Assembly (NCBI GenBank): GCA_902777205.1
Contig: CACYSU010000013.1
Location: 31,952-90,958 of the forward strand
Source of the DNA: an uncultured Rhodospirillales bacterium
GTDB lineage: Bacteria > Pseudomonadota > Alphaproteobacteria > CAAGCB01 > CAG-977
DNA: 59,007 bases
Direction: 5' to 3'
The translations under genes and the position numbers were made by a program. The notes below the pieces were generated by a model. That model was not told the origin of the DNA. It saw nothing but the letters and a program-made list of their open reading frames with translations, and did not search any database. Shown here one piece after another: positions 47,303 to 55,938 of this stretch (its first letter is position 1; each line of letters starts with the position of its first letter).

Positions 47303-49543
47303 TCACCACTTTCTGTAATACAGGCGTTCCTTGATGCCGCCGTTGTCGGACGTGTATTCCGTGTACCCCTCTTCGGGCAGGACGATCATCCGCAAAACGA
47401 TGGTGTGCGGCGTGCGGTCGGTCATGACCGGCAGAATCTGGACATCCTCCATTCCCGCGCCGACCAGCGTGCTGCGGATCAGGGCGAAACGCTTTTCCTG
47501 CAGGGCGGGGTTGGTGTTGCTCATGCGGACTTCGACGGCGTTCTGAATGTCCTTTTTGGCGCGCAGGCCGAACGCTTTGACCCATTTGACGGATTGCGCG
47601 GACATTTCCGAACTGTCGGGGCGGAACGTCAGGCGCAGTTCGGTCGGGGCGATGTCCTGCGCCGGTTTCGCGGGTTCGGCGGCCGTTTCCTTTTTGCCGG
47701 CGGATTTCGCGGCCGGTTTCGGGGCGGGTGCGGCCTTTTCATCGTCTTTCGATACGCCGGCGGCCGCCATTTCGGCGGGCGCGCCCGTGCCGATTTCGGG
47801 AACGGCGGCGGCGGAATCCGGTTTGCCGAAGAACGAGAATATCTTGTTGACCAGCCCGTCGTCCCCTTTGTTTTCAGCGGCGGGGGCGGCCGTTTCCGGC
47901 GTCAGCGCTGCGGCCAGTCCGGCGGGGTTCACGTTTTGCGGAATGCCTGTCGGAATGACGGCCGGAGCGGCTTGCGTCCTGACTGCGGCGGCGGGGGCGG
48001 CCGCCGGCGCGCCCAGCGGCAGCAGCAGCGGATTCGTTTTCGCTTCCGGCTTTTGTTCTTCGCCGACAACGCGGACGGGCAGAGAGCTGACGACGTTGTC
48101 TTCAGGCTTTTCGTCCTTTTTATCGTCGTTCGCTGGGGCGGGCTGTTCGTCGGCCACGCGGAACGCTTTGGCGCGGTCGGGATCGGAAACCCCGTCTGCC
48201 GCCGCCGACCAGACGGACGGCGTGTCCGATTGCGACATACTCGTCCACACGGCGGCTTCCTGACGGTCAAGCCAGTTCAGCGACGTTTCCCGCGCTTTGT
48301 CCGGCGTGACATCCCGTCCGTTGCGGTAGATCACCGTTTTCTGTCCGGCGGTTTTCGGCGCGGCGGCCGGTTCGGAATCGGATTTTTGCGCGATTTTTAA
48401 TTTTTCGGGTTCTTTTTGGGCGGCTTTTTCCGGCGCGCCCACTCCTTTGGACGAACCGCGGACGCGCGCGATTTTCCACAAATCGGCCGAGTTTCCGGCG
48501 ATCGCCGCCGTGGTCGGCTTTTTCGCTTCGGCCGTCTGCGAAACATCGTTTTTCTCGGCCGTTCCGGCAAAGGGAACGTCTTGGACGACGGCGGTTTTGA
48601 CGGCTTTTTCCTCGGCTTTTTCCGTTTTCGCGGTTTCGGCCGCGGCCGGTTCGGGGGCGGCGACGGCGTCCGTCGCGGTTTGCGTGTTCAGCGCCGCCGT
48701 TTGCTTCGCGCCGTTCATGTTCAGCAAAGCTTCGTTTTTGCGTTCCGTTTCCGCTTTCCGCGTTTCGGCCGCGGCGTCCGTCAGACTGCGGCGCAGCTGG
48801 GCGATGTCCACCCAATGCGTTCCCGTCCGTTCCTTTTTCACGGCGGGCTTTTTCTTTTTCGCGGCCGGTTTCTTTTCAGCGGGCGCGGGCGTTGCGGGGA
48901 TTTCGGCGGCGGCAACGACAACGGGCGTTTCGGCCGCGGCGGGTTTCAGGGCGGCCGGTTCGGTTTGTTCCGGCTCCTCCTGCAAAATGGATTGCGACGC
49001 GATCAGCGTTTCGTCCGATTCGGTCAAAAGCGACAGGCCGGACGACATCAGGTTGTCCAAATCGGCGGCGGTTTCGGCCGCGGGCGTCGCGGCGGCAATG
49101 ACGACGGGCGCGGCGGGACGGATGACCGGCGGCCGCTTGGCCGTTTTGGCAATGGCGGGCAAGGCCGGTTTGACCGGTTTTTCCATTACGGGCGCGGGGA
49201 TTTCGGCGGCGGCGAAAACGGTCGGCGGATTATCGGTTTTGGCCTTTTCCGTTGTCCGGTCGAAAAACGGCGCGGGCGTCCGCTGTCCTTTTAATACAAT
49301 GTATGACGGCGATTCGGGGCGGGCGCCGGAATAAGGCTGGACATCCACATAGGTTTTGACCAGCGTGTCGCGGTCAACGGCGCTGCGGTGATTCTTTAAA
49401 ACATAAAAGGAGAATTTGCAAAACCCCAGTATCATCAAAAAATTGAACGCCAGAAACGCGGCCGTTCCGGCGGACAGACGGTATTTTTTCCGCGGCGTTC
49501 CGGTTGATGCGTAAATGTTTGAATCGTCTTTAAAATCTGTCAT
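47303..49543 (-). CDS. Large membrane-anchored protein with OmpA-like C-terminal domain
   Basis: 746 residues from the ATG at 49543; a TTG 11 codons upstream is an alternative. Cytoplasmic N-tail, one transmembrane helix at about 24-48 ('AGTAAFLAFNFLMILGFCKF'), then a very long Ala/Pro/Glu/Lys spacer (about 90-610). The last 115 residues ('LRLTFRPDSSEMSAQSVKWV', 'AVEVRMSNTNPALQEKRFAL', 'ILPVMTDRTPHTIVLRMIVL') resemble an OmpA/MotB peptidoglycan-binding fold. It is the first gene of the pil-like operon direction and may anchor the machine to the cell wall. Otherwise I do not recognise it. DotG/VirB10-like anchoring is another idea. Confidence 0.6.
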   Translation of the reverse strand: MTDFKDDSNIYASTGTPRKKYRLSAGTAAFLAFNFLMILGFCKFSFYVLKNHRSAVDRDTLVKTYVDVQPYSGARPESPSYIVLKGQRTPAPFFDRTTEKAKTDNPPTVFAAAEIPAPVMEKPVKPALPAIAKTAKRPPVIRPAAPVVIAAATPAAETAADLDNLMSSGLSLLTESDETLIASQSILQEEPEQTEPAALKPAAAETPVVVAAAEIPATPAPAEKKPAAKKKKPAVKKERTGTHWVDIAQLRRSLTDAAAETRKAETERKNEALLNMNGAKQTAALNTQTATDAVAAPEPAAAETAKTEKAEEKAVKTAVVQDVPFAGTAEKNDVSQTAEAKKPTTAAIAGNSADLWKIARVRGSSKGVGAPEKAAQKEPEKLKIAQKSDSEPAAAPKTAGQKTVIYRNGRDVTPDKARETSLNWLDRQEAAVWTSMSQSDTPSVWSAAADGVSDPDRAKAFRVADEQPAPANDDKKDEKPEDNVVSSLPVRVVGEEQKPEAKTNPLLLPLGAPAAAPAAAVRTQAAPAVIPTGIPQNVNPAGLAAALTPETAAPAAENKGDDGLVNKIFSFFGKPDSAAAVPEIGTGAPAEMAAAGVSKDDEKAAPAPKPAAKSAGKKETAAEPAKPAQDIAPTELRLTFRPDSSEMSAQSVKWVKAFGLRAKKDIQNAVEVRMSNTNPALQEKRFALIRSTLVGAGMEDVQILPVMTDRTPHTIVLRMIVLPEEGYTEYTSDNGGIKERLYYRKW

Positions 49544-49855
49544 TTTTTTAGCTTCTGCGCAGTACGGGGTATGCAAAGACCTTTTGTCGGATTGTAGTCT
49601 TAAAGGTGTTAACTATCGGTAAATTCCGCTTGGTTTTTCAGTATATTATGCGGCGGCGCGCCGTTTAAACGGTCGTTTGAAAATATTTCAAATTCGTGAC
49701 AATTTTTTGAATTGGGCGTCATTTTTCAAAAAAAACGAGTGAAATCAATATGTTATTTTGTTTTCGGCAGGCGGTTTTTTAATGTTGCTATTGATTGCCG
49801 TTTTTCATATTCTGAGGATATGAGGAACATTTAACCTTGAGCAAGGAGAACTGAA
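49541..49855. promoter_or_regulatory. Divergent promoter region between the two halves of the machine
   Basis: A 312-nt AT-rich gap without a gene. Toward virB2 there is a candidate TTGCTA (49785-49790), 17 nt, TATTCT (49808-49813). On the other strand promoters must drive the pil-like genes; I see AT-rich stretches at 49610-49700 but no sure box. Nothing else is recognisable. Confidence 0.4.
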
Positions 49856-50158
49856 ATGAAACTTTTATATTTGGCTTTGGCCCTGTTGTTCGCCACCTCC
49901 ACGGACGCCTCCGCTGACGCTTTCGGCGTCGTCACCACCAAAGGCAGAACGCTGTTCAACAACGTTAAAACGGTTGTTTTCGTTATGGGCGGTTTCGGTC
50001 TGGTCGGTTTGGCCGTCGGCGCGATCTTCGGCGCCGTTAAGTGGAAATGGTTCGCTTCCTTGGCGTTCGGTCTGTTGATTCTGGCTATTGCGGCTCAGAT
50101 CGTCAACTACTTCACCGAAGCTAAAGACGCCGGCTTTAACGATACCATTACGGGCTAA
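49856..50158 (+). CDS. VirB2/TrbC-like pilin subunit
   Basis: 100 residues. Signal peptide 1-20 (ends TDASADAF), then a polar stretch and two hydrophobic helices joined by 'AVKWKW' ('VVFVMGGFGLVGLAVGAIFG', 'FASLAFGLLILAIAAQIVNY'), ending 'FNDTITG'. Short size, leader and two helices define VirB2/TrbC pilins of type IV secretion systems. The ribosome site AAGGAG is good. A terminator follows, so this gene may be transcribed in excess over the next ones, as a pilin should be. Confidence 0.8.
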   Translation: MKLLYLALALLFATSTDASADAFGVVTTKGRTLFNNVKTVVFVMGGFGLVGLAVGAIFGAVKWKWFASLAFGLLILAIAAQIVNYFTEAKDAGFNDTITG

Positions 50159-50172
50159 TCGTTATAAAATGC

Positions 50173-50207
50173 AAAAGATTGCCGCGGTTCGCCGCGGCAA
50201 TTTTTTT
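50173..50207 (+). terminator. Terminator after the VirB2-like gene
   Basis: ATTGCCGCGG-TTCG-CCGCGGCAAT followed by seven T residues. Perfect 10-bp stem. Confidence 0.9.
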
Positions 50208-50299
50208 ATGTTTTTTCCGTTCCGGTGTCCCTATAATGAATCGGAAAGGATTTGTTTATTTTTTCGCGATAGGCTACAACAATAAAAAAGGGTGAATGA

Positions 50300-50590
50300 A
50301 TGCGGGAACCGATTTTGAAAGCGATAGCCATGCCTCCCAGAATTTTCTGGGCGCCGTTTTTGCCGGCGGTGATCAATTTGATGATTCAATTTCCGTTCAT
50401 GTTCATCGGCATGGGGATTTTTGAAATGAACCCGCTGGTGTTCGTGTTTCCGATCGTGTTCGCCCATGTGTTTTTAATCGTCTATGGCGCGCGCGAACCG
50501 CATTTGTCCGCCATGGTGCGGGCGTACGGCCCGATGGCGCGCGGTTCCAAAAACATATATAAGAGCAAAGGAACGAAACTTGCCCCCTGA
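50300..50590 (+). CDS. VirB3-like protein
   Basis: 96 residues. 'REPILKAIAMPPRIFWAPFL' then two membrane helices ('AVINLMIQFPFMFIGMGIFE', 'PLVFVFPIVFAHVFLIVYGA') and a basic C-terminus with 'REPHLSAMVR'. The R-P-x near the start and the two helices fit VirB3, the inner-membrane partner of VirB4. It lies between VirB2- and VirB4-like genes as in most type IV secretion operons. The VirB4-like start overlaps its last 11 nt. Confidence 0.75.
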   Translation: MREPILKAIAMPPRIFWAPFLPAVINLMIQFPFMFIGMGIFEMNPLVFVFPIVFAHVFLIVYGAREPHLSAMVRAYGPMARGSKNIYKSKGTKLAP

Positions 50591-53003
50591 AAGTATTTTT
50601 TCCATCTTTATTCAAAGTCTGGGAACCGGCGAAGTTCTGGTCAGCCTGATGGGCATTGTTTCCGCGGCCGCGTTCGCGGGGCTGCTGGCGACGAAACTGG
50701 GGGAACTGATCCTGCCCAAACCGCAGGAAACGCAGGTCAGCGACTTTTTGCCGTTTGAACGGCTGAAGGACGACGGCACAACGATCGAATGTCACGAAGG
50801 GTCGCTGGTGCGCGTGTTCGCGATCAAGGGGGCGGATGTCGCGATGATCCAGCCGGAATTGCGCATGAATATGCTGGACGCGCGCAAAAGCTTTATCGAC
50901 GCCATGGCGGATCTGAACGTCACGGTGCGCGTCATCACCATTCGCGAAATGATCCCGCTGGGCGAGGAAGTGCGCCACGAAAACCCGATTTTGCGGGCGA
51001 TCGCGGATCAATGGACGGAAAACCTCAGCCGCGTTTTCCGCAACAAGCATTATATCATTCTGTCGGTGAAGGAACATAAAAACCACGCTCGCGATCTGGC
51101 GCAGGCGGCGCAGGCTTTGACCGCGATTCTGGATATGTACGAACCGACCCAGCTGTTTGAAACAAAGGGCAGCGATCTGGATCTCAGCCCGTTTACGTTC
51201 TTTGCGCGCCTGTGCAGCCCGATCACCATGCCGCGTCCCCGAATCGGTTCGCTGGAGGGGGCGGAGCTGAAATCCATGCTGACGGCGGATTACATCCATT
51301 TCACGGGCGACGAGGGGCTGATCCGGTTTTTCAAGGGCGAAAACGAATTGTGGGGCATCGTCATGGGCATCCGCAGTCCGGGAGATTACATCGACGAACA
51401 GATGGTTTCCGATTTGCTGTCCATCAACGTCGAAGTCACCATGCTGCACACCGTGACGCCGATTCCCAAGCTGAAAGCTTTGGCGCTGCTGATGCAGCAG
51501 AAGCGTATGGCGCGCGTGACCAGCTTTTCGGGATCGACGCTCGACCAATACGACGAAGCGATCGAATTGATCGATTCGACGGACAGCGACACGCAGACGC
51601 TGTGCCATTATTCCATGACCCTGTTCGTTTTCGGCGTCACCAAAGAGGAAATCGAATTCGGCCAGATGGAAATCGAACGTTTGTGCCGTTTGTACGGCGT
51701 CACGCCCGTCCGCGAAGGATGGATCGCGCAGGCGTCGTTCTTCGCCCAATTCCCGACGTACGACATTTACCCCAGAACGTATTCGTACCTGTCGCGCGCG
51801 GTCGCGACGGCGATCAATCTTGAAAAGGCGCCGGAAGGCAACGCCAGCAGCGACTGGGGCCCCGGGCCGATCACGATTTTCCGCACGATCAGCGGAACGG
51901 CCTATCGTTGGCAGTTCCACGTCACCGCCGCCGCGAACGCCGTCGCCCACTGCATCCTGCTGGGTTCCACGGGTCAAGGTAAAACGACGCTGCTGGCGTT
52001 TTTGGCGGGACAGGCGATGCGCCACAGGGATTTGCGCGTTTACTTCTTCGACCGCCACAGGGGTGTCGAGGTTTTCTGCCGCGCCATTCAGGGGGCGTAC
52101 GTGAACTTTGACGGCGACAAGGATTCAACGTCCATGAATCCGTTTTCGTGCCGCGACACGCCGGAAAACCGCGCGTTTCTGCGCCGTTGGCTGAAAGCGA
52201 TCACCATGGTTGACGACGCCGTTTCCGAAAAGGAAATCGCCCGCGCCGTGACGACGGCTTTCGATTACCTGCGGCCGGAGGAACGGACGCTGAAAAACCT
52301 GCACAAAAGCTGTTTTTCGCCGACGGGGGCGATGCGCCGCGAACTGTTCCGCTGGGTCAACGACCAACAATACGGGCTGATTTTCAACTCGCCCAACGAC
52401 ACGCTGGACATGACGGCAAAATTCATCGCGTTCGACTTCACCCACATTTTTGAAGACGAAGTGCTGGCGCCCGCGGTCATCAGCTACATCATGCAGCGTA
52501 TTCACAGCGTTTCCGGCGACACGGGCGATCCCAGCCTGATCATGATCGACGAAACGGCGCCCATGCTGAAACACCCGATGTTCCGCGACCAGTTCGTCAT
52601 CGGCCTGCAGGAAGGGCGTAAAAAACGCCAAGCGTACCTTTGCGCGTTCCAACAGCCGAACATCGTCGATTCGCTGGGCATGGGCGAAGTCATCCGCGGT
52701 CAATGCCAGACGGTCATTTTCTTCCGCAACCCGCAGGGGATGGAGGAAGACTACGAAAACTGGCGTTTGACGCCGCACGAACGCGATTTCGTGTTCGGCC
52801 GCGCGTTCAAGGAATTGAAATACGCGATTTTGGTCGCCCGTCCGGCGGTCGGCGAATCCGTCATTCTGGACGTGAATTTAAGCGGGTTGGGGCCGTTTTT
52901 GAAACTGTACTCGTCCGGCCGCAAACACGTGTTGCTGGCCGAACAGCTGATGAAGGAATACGGCCCCGAAGGGTTCGTCGAAAAATATCTGGAGGTGGCG
53001 TGA
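50580..53003 (+). CDS. VirB4-like type IV secretion ATPase
   Basis: 807 residues. I place the start at TTG 50580, which has AAAGGA 7 nt upstream and overlaps virB3 in the normal way. CagE/TrbE/VirB4-type domain in the N-terminal half; Walker A 'LLGSTGQGKTTLLAFLAGQ' at about residues 460-478; Walker B 'SLIMIDETAPML' near 653; 'EGRKKRQAYLCAFQQPNIVD' (RAD-type arginine region) follows. Two hydrophobic segments at the N-terminus (about 8-45) suggest membrane association. Powers substrate or pilin transport in type IV secretion. All NTPase motifs intact. Confidence 0.87.
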   Translation: MPPESIFSIFIQSLGTGEVLVSLMGIVSAAAFAGLLATKLGELILPKPQETQVSDFLPFERLKDDGTTIECHEGSLVRVFAIKGADVAMIQPELRMNMLDARKSFIDAMADLNVTVRVITIREMIPLGEEVRHENPILRAIADQWTENLSRVFRNKHYIILSVKEHKNHARDLAQAAQALTAILDMYEPTQLFETKGSDLDLSPFTFFARLCSPITMPRPRIGSLEGAELKSMLTADYIHFTGDEGLIRFFKGENELWGIVMGIRSPGDYIDEQMVSDLLSINVEVTMLHTVTPIPKLKALALLMQQKRMARVTSFSGSTLDQYDEAIELIDSTDSDTQTLCHYSMTLFVFGVTKEEIEFGQMEIERLCRLYGVTPVREGWIAQASFFAQFPTYDIYPRTYSYLSRAVATAINLEKAPEGNASSDWGPGPITIFRTISGTAYRWQFHVTAAANAVAHCILLGSTGQGKTTLLAFLAGQAMRHRDLRVYFFDRHRGVEVFCRAIQGAYVNFDGDKDSTSMNPFSCRDTPENRAFLRRWLKAITMVDDAVSEKEIARAVTTAFDYLRPEERTLKNLHKSCFSPTGAMRRELFRWVNDQQYGLIFNSPNDTLDMTAKFIAFDFTHIFEDEVLAPAVISYIMQRIHSVSGDTGDPSLIMIDETAPMLKHPMFRDQFVIGLQEGRKKRQAYLCAFQQPNIVDSLGMGEVIRGQCQTVIFFRNPQGMEEDYENWRLTPHERDFVFGRAFKELKYAILVARPAVGESVILDVNLSGLGPFLKLYSSGRKHVLLAEQLMKEYGPEGFVEKYLEVA

Positions 53004-53006
53004 CGG

Positions 53007-53038
53007 ATCGGGCTTTTGCCCGATTTGTCTTTTTTTTG
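53007..53038 (+). terminator. Terminator after the VirB4-like gene
   Basis: ATCGGGC-TTTT-GCCCGAT followed by TTGTCTTTTTTTT. Seven-bp perfect stem. Confidence 0.85.
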
Positions 53039-53044
53039 TCACAA

Positions 53045-53100
53045 TTGCCATAATAAAAACCATTGTTTTGCCATAATTGTATGGTTAAACTGTATATAGT
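53045..53100 (+). promoter_or_regulatory. Promoter with doubled TTGCCATAAT motif
   Basis: TTGCCATAAT at 53045-53054 and again at 53068-53077 (23 nt apart, two helical turns). The second copy gives TTGCCA (-35), and 17 nt later TGTATA (53091-53096) the -10. One copy may be an activator or repressor site. It drives the exported-protein genes to 58579. Confidence 0.55.
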
Positions 53101-53139
53101 AGGTAAAGCGGGTACGCATAAAACATACAGGAGGCTTCC

Positions 53140-53817
53140 ATGACTAATTCAAAGAAAACGGCGCTTTTGGGCTTGATGGCTGTTTCTTTCTTTTTGCGCT
53201 GCGAAACGGCGCGCGCGATTCCCATTCCGACGATCGGCGCCGAATTGGGGAACATAGTTGACGAATTGAAAAACCATGTCGAGGAACTGAAAAAAACGGC
53301 CGACCAGATTAAAAACGGCATTGATCAGGCTAAAGCCATGGGCGACATGGCCAGTATGGACGGCCTGAAAAACTTTGCGAAGCAACAGGCGCAGGCGCTG
53401 GGCGACAGCATCAAAAGCGTCAAGGCGACGCCTGAAATGACCAAGGCCGGATTGGATGAAAAAACGATGGAAGATCCGTCGAAACTGTCGCAAAAGCTGG
53501 AAGATGTGGCGAAACTCGGTCAGGAAGACGGCAAAATCGACATGAGCAAACGCAGCATTTGCTGGAACGCCCGCGCCAGCATGGCCAAACAGGTGACGCT
53601 GAACGGCATGACGAATTCGTTTTCGCTGCAGCACAGCTTGGCCGCCGGCACGGATATGAAACGGGCGCAGGACGTGACCAGCGCGTCCGACGACCAGATG
53701 CAGCTGATGGGCGCGAACACGGCGACGCTGAAACTGATGTACCAGCAATCGGCCGCCGCCACGGCGTTGGAAGCCAACCGCCTGTCGTCCCTGACGATCC
53801 CGAATATGTGCAACTGA
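53140..53817 (+). CDS. Exported VirB5-like protein 1
   Basis: 225 residues. Signal peptide 1-26 (ends TARAIPIP). Mature protein helical: 'GNIVDELKNHVEELKKTADQ', then a Lys/Met/Gly segment, a Cys-containing middle ('RSICWNARASMAKQV') and a C-terminal part 'LMGANTATLKLMYQQSAAAT' followed by 'ANRLSSLTIPNMCN'. The overall plan (signal peptide, three long helices, 'GxNTxxLxLxxQ' near the end) resembles VirB5 minor pilins. Position right after VirB4 supports it. Two Cys residues could form a periplasmic disulfide. Confidence 0.5.
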   Translation: MTNSKKTALLGLMAVSFFLRCETARAIPIPTIGAELGNIVDELKNHVEELKKTADQIKNGIDQAKAMGDMASMDGLKNFAKQQAQALGDSIKSVKATPEMTKAGLDEKTMEDPSKLSQKLEDVAKLGQEDGKIDMSKRSICWNARASMAKQVTLNGMTNSFSLQHSLAAGTDMKRAQDVTSASDDQMQLMGANTATLKLMYQQSAAATALEANRLSSLTIPNMCN

Positions 53818-53851
53818 TCATAACCTTGAACCTTTAAGATGGAGAAAAAAA

Positions 53852-55135
53852 ATGTTACGAAAATGCGCTCTTGTTGCTTCCGTCTTAGCAGTGTTTGGGA
53901 CGCCCGCCAAAGCCCAGACGACAATGGACGTTTCCATGAAAATTCAAGCCGTCATGGATCAGTTGTCCGGTATCCGTTCCCAGCTGAAACAGGTTCAATC
54001 CGCGATCAATATTAAGGAAATGAAGCAGAACCTGCAGGGCAACGGCGATTGGAAAAGTATGTTGAAACAGGCCGGCGGCATTTTCGACCGCAACGCCGAA
54101 AAGGGCGGAACGAAGCAGTCTTTGCTGGTTTTGCCCGACGGTTTGGCCGACGCGATCAAAGATCCCGACGCCGCGAACAAATGGCTGCAGGAAAACCTGT
54201 TGAACCAGAAGAAAAACCCGACGCCCGCGGAAAAGGACGAGGAAACCAAAAAAATCTCCGAATTCAAATTCACGGCGCTCGCTTCCGCTTTCGGCAAGGC
54301 CGTGGCCACCCGTAAAAAACTGGACAAGGATTTGGCGACAATCGAAAAATTGCGTCAGGACGCCGAAGCCAAGGAATCCGAAACGGATTTGCAGAACGAA
54401 ATCAACAAACTGGCGTTGCTGAAAATGGAACAGGCGAACTACCGCCAGCTGTTGATGGCCAGCATGGTGCAGGTCGAAACGGCGGATTCGCTGGAAGCCG
54501 CGCAGTCCCAGAACAAAAAGCTGGAAAAGAACGAAGAAGAAAACAAGGAAGACGGGAACAAGGATAAAGAGGACGAGGAAAAAGCCGAAGACGGCGAAAA
54601 GAAAGAAGAGAAAGAAAAGAGCAAGCTTGAAAAACTGAAAGATCAGGCTGAAGAAAAGGCGAAGAAGGTCGAAAAGACCGTCAACGACGCGAAAGAAAAG
54701 GCCGAAAAAGCCGTCAATGACGCCAAGGAAAAGGCTGACAAGGCGATCAACGACGCCAAGGAAAAAGCCGAAAAGGCCGTCAACGACGCGAAAGAAAAGG
54801 CTGAAAAAGCCGTCAATGACGCCAGAGAAAAGACCGCCAAGGCGATCGCCGGCGCCGAAACCAAAGTCGAAGGCGCGGTCAAAGACGCCAAAGACAAGGT
54901 CGGAGGAGCCGTCAAGGATGCCACGGGCAAGGTCAGCGGCGCCGTCAATGACGCCAAGAGCAAAGCCGAAGGCGCGGTCAAAGACGCCAAAGACAAGGCC
55001 GAGGGCGCCGTCAACGGCGCGATCGACAAGGCTTCCGCCGCCGTGAATAAAAACGGCAAAGGCGGGACGGGAACCGGAACAACCGCCGGAACCGGCGCGG
55101 CCGCCGGAACGGGTGCTTCGGCTGACAAGAAATAA
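53852..55135 (+). CDS. Exported VirB5-like protein 2 with 11-residue repeats
   Basis: 427 residues. Signal peptide 1-21 (ends PAKAQ). Residues 25-210 are helical and VirB5-like ('VMDQLSGIRSQLKQVQSAIN', 'LALLKMEQANYRQLLMASMV'). A 70-residue Glu/Lys/Asp stretch follows. Residues 277-397 comprise 11 repeats of 11 residues on the pattern V-N-D-A-K-E-K-A-E-K-A. These form a long amphipathic helix like those of LEA or apolipoproteins. The end is Gly/Thr/Ala-rich. It could be a stalk, a lipid-binding surface, or a fibre component. Confidence 0.6.
   Translation: MLRKCALVASVLAVFGTPAKAQTTMDVSMKIQAVMDQLSGIRSQLKQVQSAINIKEMKQNLQGNGDWKSMLKQAGGIFDRNAEKGGTKQSLLVLPDGLADAIKDPDAANKWLQENLLNQKKNPTPAEKDEETKKISEFKFTALASAFGKAVATRKKLDKDLATIEKLRQDAEAKESETDLQNEINKLALLKMEQANYRQLLMASMVQVETADSLEAAQSQNKKLEKNEEENKEDGNKDKEDEEKAEDGEKKEEKEKSKLEKLKDQAEEKAKKVEKTVNDAKEKAEKAVNDAKEKADKAINDAKEKAEKAVNDAKEKAEKAVNDAREKTAKAIAGAETKVEGAVKDAKDKVGGAVKDATGKVSGAVNDAKSKAEGAVKDAKDKAEGAVNGAIDKASAAVNKNGKGGTGTGTTAGTGAAAGTGASADKK
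54680..55042 (+). repeat. Tandem 33-nt coding repeat, 11 copies, in exported protein 2
   Basis: Eleven units of 33 nt each coding V/I-x-D/G-A-x-x-K-x-x-x-A. The first five are nearly identical in protein (VNDAKEKAEKA); later units diverge (VKDAKDKVGGA and others). Confidence 0.9.
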
Positions 55136-55149
55136 GAAAGGAAGAGAAA

Positions 55150-55938
55150 ATGAAAAAGCAGGTATTATTGACAAGCGTGCTGTCGGTGTCTCTTCTGATG
55201 CCGTTGTCCCAAGCCAAAGCGCAGGGGTGGCCGACGTTCGACGTGGCGAAGCTGGCGGCGCTGGTGACCAATCTGGTCGGCCGCTACCAGCCGATCCCCG
55301 AAGTTCTGAACCGCGTCAATCAGGTTAAAACGATGCAGGGACAGATCGAGGCGGTCGGTCAGGCGGCTGCGGCGCGCGATTTGAAATCCATGGGTCAGGC
55401 GGCGTCCGAAGTCGCGAAATCCGACGCGTTCAAGGGATTGAAAAAGGAAAAAACGCCGATCGCGCAGGCGGCCGAAGGATCGAACGGGGCGGACGAAGCC
55501 AGCAAAAAGGTGAAATCCTCGCTGTTCGCGCTGAAAGATGTCAAGCTGACGGCCGAAGAAAGAAACGAGATCCGCGCGCTGCGCAAAGAATACCAGAAAG
55601 GCGTGAACGCCGAATTGCTGGCCAGATCCGTTTTCTTTGCCACCAATACCGCCAAACAATCGCAGGAGCGTTTGAACAAAGCGGACGCTGCCGCGAAAAA
55701 GGCGAACACGCTGCAGGACAACGTGAACGCCAACACGTTGATGCTGATGGCGGGCAATATGGAACGTTTGAACCAAATCGCGTTGAAACTGTCCACTTTG
55801 CAGCAAAAAAGCATTGAAACGCTGAACACCGTTCCCGTCGGCGGTTACCCCAAACCCGAACCCGTCAAGGATTTGCAGTTGGGGCAGGGAACCTACTCTG
55901 TGGAAGAAAAGGATGAAATCAATGTTAACTTTGAATAA
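55150..55938 (+). CDS. Exported VirB5-like protein 3
   Basis: 262 residues. Signal peptide 1-24 (ends AKAQGW). The mature start 'GWPTFDVAKLAALVTNLVGR' and the later 'ANTLQDNVNANTLMLMAGNM' and 'LKLSTLQQKSIETLN' fit VirB5/TrbJ-like proteins ('D...L......', 'N..NT..L.......R...L.......'). Helical, with a Pro-rich C-terminus 'GGYPKPEPVKDLQLGQGTYS'. It overlaps the following gene by 17-26 nt. The best VirB5 candidate of the three. Confidence 0.6.
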   Translation: MKKQVLLTSVLSVSLLMPLSQAKAQGWPTFDVAKLAALVTNLVGRYQPIPEVLNRVNQVKTMQGQIEAVGQAAAARDLKSMGQAASEVAKSDAFKGLKKEKTPIAQAAEGSNGADEASKKVKSSLFALKDVKLTAEERNEIRALRKEYQKGVNAELLARSVFFATNTAKQSQERLNKADAAAKKANTLQDNVNANTLMLMAGNMERLNQIALKLSTLQQKSIETLNTVPVGGYPKPEPVKDLQLGQGTYSVEEKDEINVNFE

